A stretch of 64,000 nucleotides of DNA, taken from assembly GCF_028618435.1 (NCBI RefSeq), contig NZ_JAQISW010000005.1:97818-161817 (forward strand), in the 5' to 3' direction. Under the pieces are notes generated by a model. That model saw only the letters and a list, made by a program, of their open reading frames with translations, ran no database searches and had not been told where the DNA came from. How positions within the stretch are numbered: position 1 is the first letter of the stretch; every line of letters starts with the position of its first letter. Below, piece by piece: positions 57,816 through 64,000 of the stretch. The DNA is from Bartonella sp. MM73XJBT.G. Its GTDB lineage: Bacteria > Pseudomonadota > Alphaproteobacteria > Rhizobiales > Rhizobiaceae. The position numbers were made by a program, and so were the translations under genes.

Positions 57816-58700
57816 ATGGCCCATATGAATTTATTATCAGTAATCACAGGTGATGGCGGATTAAACCGTTACTTAGAGGAAGTGCGTCGTTTTCCAATGC
57901 TTGAGCCAAAAGAGGAATATATGCTCGCTCAACGTTATCGTGAGCATAATGATTTAAAAGCTGCACATAGGTTGGTTACCAGTCATTTGCGTCTCGTCGC
58001 TAAGATTGCGATGGGATATCGCGGTTATGGACTGCCCATTGGAGAAGTCATTTCAGAAGGCAATATTGGACTCATGCAGGCTGTTAAGCGTTTTGAACCA
58101 GAGCGTGGTTTTCGTCTGGCGACCTATGCAATCTGGTGGATTAAAGCATCAATCCAGGAGTATGTATTGCGATCTTGGAGTTTGGTGAAAATGGGGACAA
58201 CAGCCAATCAAAAGCGTTTGTTTTTCAACCTTCGTAAGTTAAAAAATAAACTTCAAGCACTTGATGGTGGCGATCTTAATACAGAGCAAGTAAAAGAAAT
58301 TGCAACCCAGTTGAATGTCACAGAAGATGAAGTTGTATCGATGAATCGCCGACTTGGTGGTGATACTTCACTCAATGCGTCCCTTCGTACAAAAGAAGGA
58401 GAAAACAGCGAGTTGCAAGATTGGTTGGTGGATGAGTCTAACAATCAAGAACAAATTTTAATTGAAAAAAGTGAATTGGAAAATCGTCGTTCCATGCTTA
58501 GCAGTGCTATAGAAAATCTCAATGAACGTGAAAAACGCATATTCAAAGCACGTCGTTTAAACGATATACCATTAACTCTAGAAGAACTTTCTGGTGAATT
58601 TAACATTAGTCGAGAACGAGTACGACAGATTGAAATGCGTGCATTTGAAAAAGTGCAAAACTCTATCAGAGATTCTGCTTTATCTCAAAGTCCAGTATAA
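57816..58700 (+). CDS. rpoH: RNA polymerase heat-shock sigma factor
   Basis: 294 residues, the usual sigma-32 size. Region 2 contains HRLVTSHLRLVAKIAMGYRG and FRLATYAIWWIKASIQEYVL, the RpoH box is NQKRLFFNLRKLKNKL, and region 4 is RRLNDIPLTLEELSGEFNISRERVRQIEMRA. It directs transcription of heat-shock and envelope-stress genes. A strong AAAGGAGGG ribosome binding site lies 6-8 nt upstream. The 148-bp leader may carry thermosensor structure, which I could not assess. Confidence 0.95.
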   Translation: MAHMNLLSVITGDGGLNRYLEEVRRFPMLEPKEEYMLAQRYREHNDLKAAHRLVTSHLRLVAKIAMGYRGYGLPIGEVISEGNIGLMQAVKRFEPERGFRLATYAIWWIKASIQEYVLRSWSLVKMGTTANQKRLFFNLRKLKNKLQALDGGDLNTEQVKEIATQLNVTEDEVVSMNRRLGGDTSLNASLRTKEGENSELQDWLVDESNNQEQILIEKSELENRRSMLSSAIENLNEREKRIFKARRLNDIPLTLEELSGEFNISRERVRQIEMRAFEKVQNSIRDSALSQSPV

Positions 58701-58891
58701 GACTTTAAAATTAGGTATAAAGCCAATGGCTTGCACATTCTTAAATTGGGAATGAAAAAGGTATCTATTGGCTTTGTGCTTTTAAATGAATCTCTCAAAC
58801 TCTTTAGGTTATTGATGCGTGCGCTTTAGTGAGTACGTTTAAGTACGAATAAAAATGGATAGTAAGAAACAATCTTTTATCTTATTTGCAT

Positions 58892-60313
58892 CTATGTTTT
58901 ATTCTTTTGTCCGAGAGCTGTTAGTTTATCTTGTTGTGAAAGCCATTTTCCAATAACTTCATTAAAAATGAACTCACCTGTGGGGCCTTTTGAAAAGGTT
59001 AATTCATTTATGCGTCCGTTTTTATCCGTTAACACCAACCGCATCCAATTTAATTTTCGCATCAATTGTAAATTTCGATCGAGAAATGGATGATTTCTAC
59101 TCAATGCAACAAGAAAAAAATCATCGTTAATCTTTGCAGAAATAGTTCTTGTTAAAGCCTGTCCAATGGATTGTTCACTTGCTTTAAAAGTTAATGCTTG
59201 AACATTGCTTATAGCTTTTCCTGAAAATTTATCAGAAAGAATAAAAATAAGGTCCATAATATATGCAGCAGGAAATGACCGATCGGTATTACGACGTAAA
59301 ATTAACCGTAATGATAACCCTTCATCGGGAATTTTTATATCACCTTGTATAGCCATTTCTTCTGGAGCCCCCTTTACATGAGATTCCCTTATAAGCGTCC
59401 AGTGAACGCTTCCCGTTGCTACCTTTTCTTCATCATAATTTGTACGTGCTTGATAAAAAACAGCTTCACCTGATTGTTCAAGCGATTGCAAATTGCTGGC
59501 AACAACTGTTGAGATTCCTTCTTCATCGGAAGAATCTGTCGCTTGTTTTAAACCAACATCAACTTCACTCCCATCTTCTAATAAGCGTTGTGTTAACTTT
59601 CTCTTAACCGAAAGTTTCTTCGGTACCCCGTGAGAAGCTTGAAGATTTTCTCCTAACAATTGATGATCATTTGATACAAATACACGCTCCCCAATAAAAA
59701 AAACACCAACCGTTAAAACAACAAAACTCACAACAGCAACAGCACTTATCACAATACGCCTTTGCACCAATGATTTATTAGCACGACGTAAAGCTTGAGA
59801 AAAAATATGAGAAACAATATGCGGATTATCTTCTTGTGAAGGAGAAACCTTTAATGCATAGTGATTAACATGCTCAGATGACACACAAGCTTTCATATTA
59901 ACAGGCTCCGCCTCTGGCATATCCGATACACAAGGATCATCAACGACTTTGTTACCCTTTGAATCTGTGACAAAATCCTGCTTGCTTTTTGTATTTATCT
60001 CTGAAAATTCATTATTCTTTGGTAATATGGTTTCTTTTATATATTTTTTATCTTCATTTATATTTGTGGGATTCCACCCAATAACTGAAGTAAGCAATTT
60101 CTTTTCAACTGCTAAATATTCTTCTTCAACAGTTTCAATAGCACTTTGGAGAATCTTTCTTTGCTCATCTGCTATTGCTTGCGGCATTTTTGCTGTTAAA
60201 AATTGATGTTCTAACGTTTCGATAGCCCGTTTATAAATCCGCTTACGCACTTGTGGTGTAACATTATTTCGCGCATTAATTGCCTTTTTTAAGATTCCAA
60301 CGAAATCTACCAT
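58892..60313 (-). CDS. Conserved single-span protein of unknown function
   Basis: 473 residues. An N-terminal cytoplasmic helical part (about 1-90, LEHQFLTAKMPQAIADEQR and AIETVEEEYLAVEKK) and a polar linker precede one membrane span near 190-212 (ISAVAVVSFVVLTVGVFFIG). A periplasmic beta-rich domain of about 250 residues follows. It is convergent with rpoH and 237 bp upstream of purA's end. I recall similar hypothetical proteins in this place in other Rhizobiales genomes, but no function. Confidence 0.75.
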   Translation of the reverse strand: MVDFVGILKKAINARNNVTPQVRKRIYKRAIETLEHQFLTAKMPQAIADEQRKILQSAIETVEEEYLAVEKKLLTSVIGWNPTNINEDKKYIKETILPKNNEFSEINTKSKQDFVTDSKGNKVVDDPCVSDMPEAEPVNMKACVSSEHVNHYALKVSPSQEDNPHIVSHIFSQALRRANKSLVQRRIVISAVAVVSFVVLTVGVFFIGERVFVSNDHQLLGENLQASHGVPKKLSVKRKLTQRLLEDGSEVDVGLKQATDSSDEEGISTVVASNLQSLEQSGEAVFYQARTNYDEEKVATGSVHWTLIRESHVKGAPEEMAIQGDIKIPDEGLSLRLILRRNTDRSFPAAYIMDLIFILSDKFSGKAISNVQALTFKASEQSIGQALTRTISAKINDDFFLVALSRNHPFLDRNLQLMRKLNWMRLVLTDKNGRINELTFSKGPTGEFIFNEVIGKWLSQQDKLTALGQKNKT

Positions 60314-60550
60314 TTCCTCTATAATCTCTCTTAAACTGAGAAAAGAAACCCCAGCCCTAAAGCCAAAAAACTTTTTAGCCTCATAAATTAATTGTCATTT
60401 ATATTGGTGCAACTATCGTAATAGTGTAAAATGAATATGAAAAATAAACAATGTTATTTTACACCTTTCTCTTACGCGCTCTTAAACAAGCTCTTTCTTA
60501 AAATCCACAGAGATGAACAAAGAATCTATATAAAAACCTAAAAACAATCA

Positions 60551-62219
<1,669 letters not shown>

Positions 62220-63383
62220 TTAAAGCTGTGCCTTTTCAAATTGGAACGCCCATTCAAGCCATTGTGTTAAAATTTCAAGGTCGGAAGCCTCAATTGTTAT
62301 ACCCGCCCAAATTCGAAGCCCAGGAGGAGCATCACGATATGAACCGATATCATAAGCAACACCTTCCTCAGCAAGACGATTCACAACCGCTTTTATAAAA
62401 GATACTCGCTTTTCAGTGTCTAAAGCTGTAATTACTGGATCCACAATATCTAAACAAATAGATGTGTTAGAACGCACCTCAGGATCTTTTGCTAAATATT
62501 CTAACCATGGTGTTTTACGAACAAAGGCATCGAGTACAGAAGAGTTTTTCTCAACCCGTGCTCTTAATGCCGCAGCCCCTCCTAGAGACTTTGCCCACTT
62601 CAACCCATCAAGAAAATCCTCAACACAAAGCATAGAAGGTGTATTGATTATCTTTCCTTTAAAAATATCTTCGTTTAATTTTCCATTTTTTGTCATACAG
62701 AAAAGTTGAGGCATAGGCCAAACTGGAACATGGTTCTCAAGCCTCTCAACAGCACGAGGACTTAAAATGACCATACCATGTGCTGCTTCACCTCCCAAAA
62801 CTTTTTGCCATGAAAACGTAACAACATCTAATTTTGAAAAATCAAGATATTGTGCAAAAGCTGCAGATGTTGCATCACAAATGGTCAATCCTGCTCGCTT
62901 ATTCGGAATGAAATCCGCATTCGGAATACGTACACCAGAAGTTGTCCCATTCCATGTAAAAACAACATCACGATCAAAATCAAGTTGTGTTAAGTCTGGG
63001 ATTTCACCATATGGGGCTTCAAAACGACGCACATCAGAAAGCTTTAATTGCTCAACAACATCTTTATTCCACCCAAATCCAAAACTTTCCCACGCCGCCA
63101 TATCAATGCCACGCTCACCTAATAAAGACCATAGAGAGGCTTCAACAGCACCGGTATCTGAACCTGGCATAATTCCTATACGATGATCAGAAGGAACCTC
63201 AAGAATCTCACGGGTTAAATTAACAACTTCAGCAAGTTTTAATTCTGCTTCTCTTGATCTATGCGAACGCCCAACTAATGCATTTTTAAGAACATCAAAA
63301 GTCCAACCAGGTCGTTTGCTACAAGGACCTGAAGAAAAATTAGTATTATTGGGACGACTGCTTGGTTTTTGTAACATTATCAT
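62220..63383 (-). CDS. serC: Phosphoserine aminotransferase
   Basis: 387 residues from the ATG at 63383, which follows GGGGAG with a 5-nt gap; the open frame runs on to 63452 without support. It belongs to the alphaproteobacterial SerC branch: NNTNFSSGPCSKRPGWTF at the start, GIMPGSDTGAVEASLWSLLG, and the PLP lysine in VVTFSWQKVLGGEAAHGMVIL. It transaminates 3-phosphohydroxypyruvate to phosphoserine, and the same enzyme (PdxF) serves pyridoxal phosphate synthesis. No serA accompanies it. Confidence 0.93.
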   Translation of the reverse strand: MIMLQKPSSRPNNTNFSSGPCSKRPGWTFDVLKNALVGRSHRSREAELKLAEVVNLTREILEVPSDHRIGIMPGSDTGAVEASLWSLLGERGIDMAAWESFGFGWNKDVVEQLKLSDVRRFEAPYGEIPDLTQLDFDRDVVFTWNGTTSGVRIPNADFIPNKRAGLTICDATSAAFAQYLDFSKLDVVTFSWQKVLGGEAAHGMVILSPRAVERLENHVPVWPMPQLFCMTKNGKLNEDIFKGKIINTPSMLCVEDFLDGLKWAKSLGGAAALRARVEKNSSVLDAFVRKTPWLEYLAKDPEVRSNTSICLDIVDPVITALDTEKRVSFIKAVVNRLAEEGVAYDIGSYRDAPPGLRIWAGITIEASDLEILTQWLEWAFQFEKAQL

Positions 63384-63785
63384 TATTTCTCCCCTTTTTA
63401 TATGTTTTTCTTCCTTTATAAAGAAAAACAAATTGTTATAAAGACTAATCAAGCGTCTTTTTAGAAAAAAATCAAAAATGTTTTCTATTATTTCGTAGGC
63501 TTAAAATTCACGGAAACTTTGTAAAAAAATCTTTCTTAATCATGCCTCTAAATTGATTCTTTTAATTTTTTTCGTATCATCACCACGATAAGATAGCATT
63601 CTGATAACAACACCCTACTCTATCACAACATACCTATCAAGTTTATTTTATGATAAAGATTCATTAATAACTTTCTAGAATAGGGAGATAAATTTATTAA
63701 AAAATCAATTATTTTTCTTTTGATGACTGGACAGAGAAAATTTTAATGTTATAACCGCACACGCTCTATATTTTTTATGAAGCAT
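63384..63785. other. Gap between serC and tRNA-Phe, no gene
   Basis: About 400 bp, AT-rich. It should hold the promoters of both genes. Nothing else recognised. Confidence 0.45.
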
Positions 63786-63861
<76 letters not shown>

Positions 63862-64000
63862 CTTTTTGTGTTTAACATATTGAAATATATAGATTTTCTC
63901 TTTAATTGTCTTTTTTAAGACCACCTTTTAGACCACCCTTTACGGTTTATACAACTTTATCTAATTTACTCCTATTTGCTCCTTATTTTTCTCTGGAGTA

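Noticed and set aside
62416..63186. Plus-strand frames of 97 and 139 codons inside serC
   Set aside because: They are antisense shadows of a well-supported gene.
63961..63999. Possible C-terminus of a minus-strand gene (PEKNKEQIGVN then stop), considered as an integrase after tRNA-Phe
   Set aside because: Only a dozen codons are inside the window, too little to support a call.

Overview
The window looks like a chromosomal piece of a Bartonella-type alphaproteobacterium (Rhizobiales). The base composition is AT-rich. The housekeeping genes are clearly alphaproteobacterial: a plant/alphaproteobacterial-type glutamate-cysteine ligase, a PdhS/DivJ-like soluble histidine kinase, an RpoH sigma factor next to an RluD-type synthase, and a tRNA-His with no encoded G-1. 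Long, decayed intergenic stretches are also typical of that genus. The genus call is inference from gene content and style, not from a database match.

Left core, 1-18.3 kb: grxC end, comF, a SAM methyltransferase, a cystine/DAACS symporter, gshA and rsmE, an AsmA-family protein, folD, the Entner-Doudoroff entry operon zwf-pgl-edd, and a pair of PuuB-like oxidase and PuuA-like glutamine synthetase genes. Two tiny single-span membrane proteins sit in the gaps.

Accessory island, about 18.4-46.2 kb, ending at tRNA-His. The ~150 bp flanking the tRNA-His 3' end recurs in degenerate form inside the island (31.6-31.8, 33.8-34.0 and 39.2-39.4 kb). A shorter linked motif also occurs at 18.44 and 41.33 kb. 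This suggests repeated insertion at this tRNA. The cargo is (a) a decayed microcin C-like cluster: an intact MccE-like decarboxylase-acetyltransferase fusion, a frameshifted MccD-like gene, a frameshifted MFS exporter, and a possible precursor ORF with an internal stop; (b) a complete type III restriction-modification pair (mod, res) plus broken pieces of a second copy lying far apart on both sides; (c) MATE and MFS efflux pumps; (d) a compositionally distinct cassette with a seven-codon ORF, alternative hairpins, a HemN-like radical SAM enzyme and an MFS exporter, beside a pseudogene of an MccE-like decarboxylase; (e) a run of polytopic membrane proteins, two of which resemble YhfC/CPBP glutamic intramembrane proteases, interleaved with glycine-rich bacteriocin-like small ORFs and next to the remnant of a HlyB/CvaB-type ABC transporter.

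Right core, 46.4-63.9 kb: pyrD, mscL, a histidine kinase, a short FtsK, an aldehyde dehydrogenase, rluD, rpoH, a conserved single-span protein, purA, serC and tRNA-Phe. No serA lies between serC and purA.

The most promising material is in the island: the tiny-ORF/radical SAM/MFS cassette, the YhfC-like array with glycine-rich peptides, and the microcin C-like cluster that seems to have lost production genes while keeping its self-immunity-type gene.
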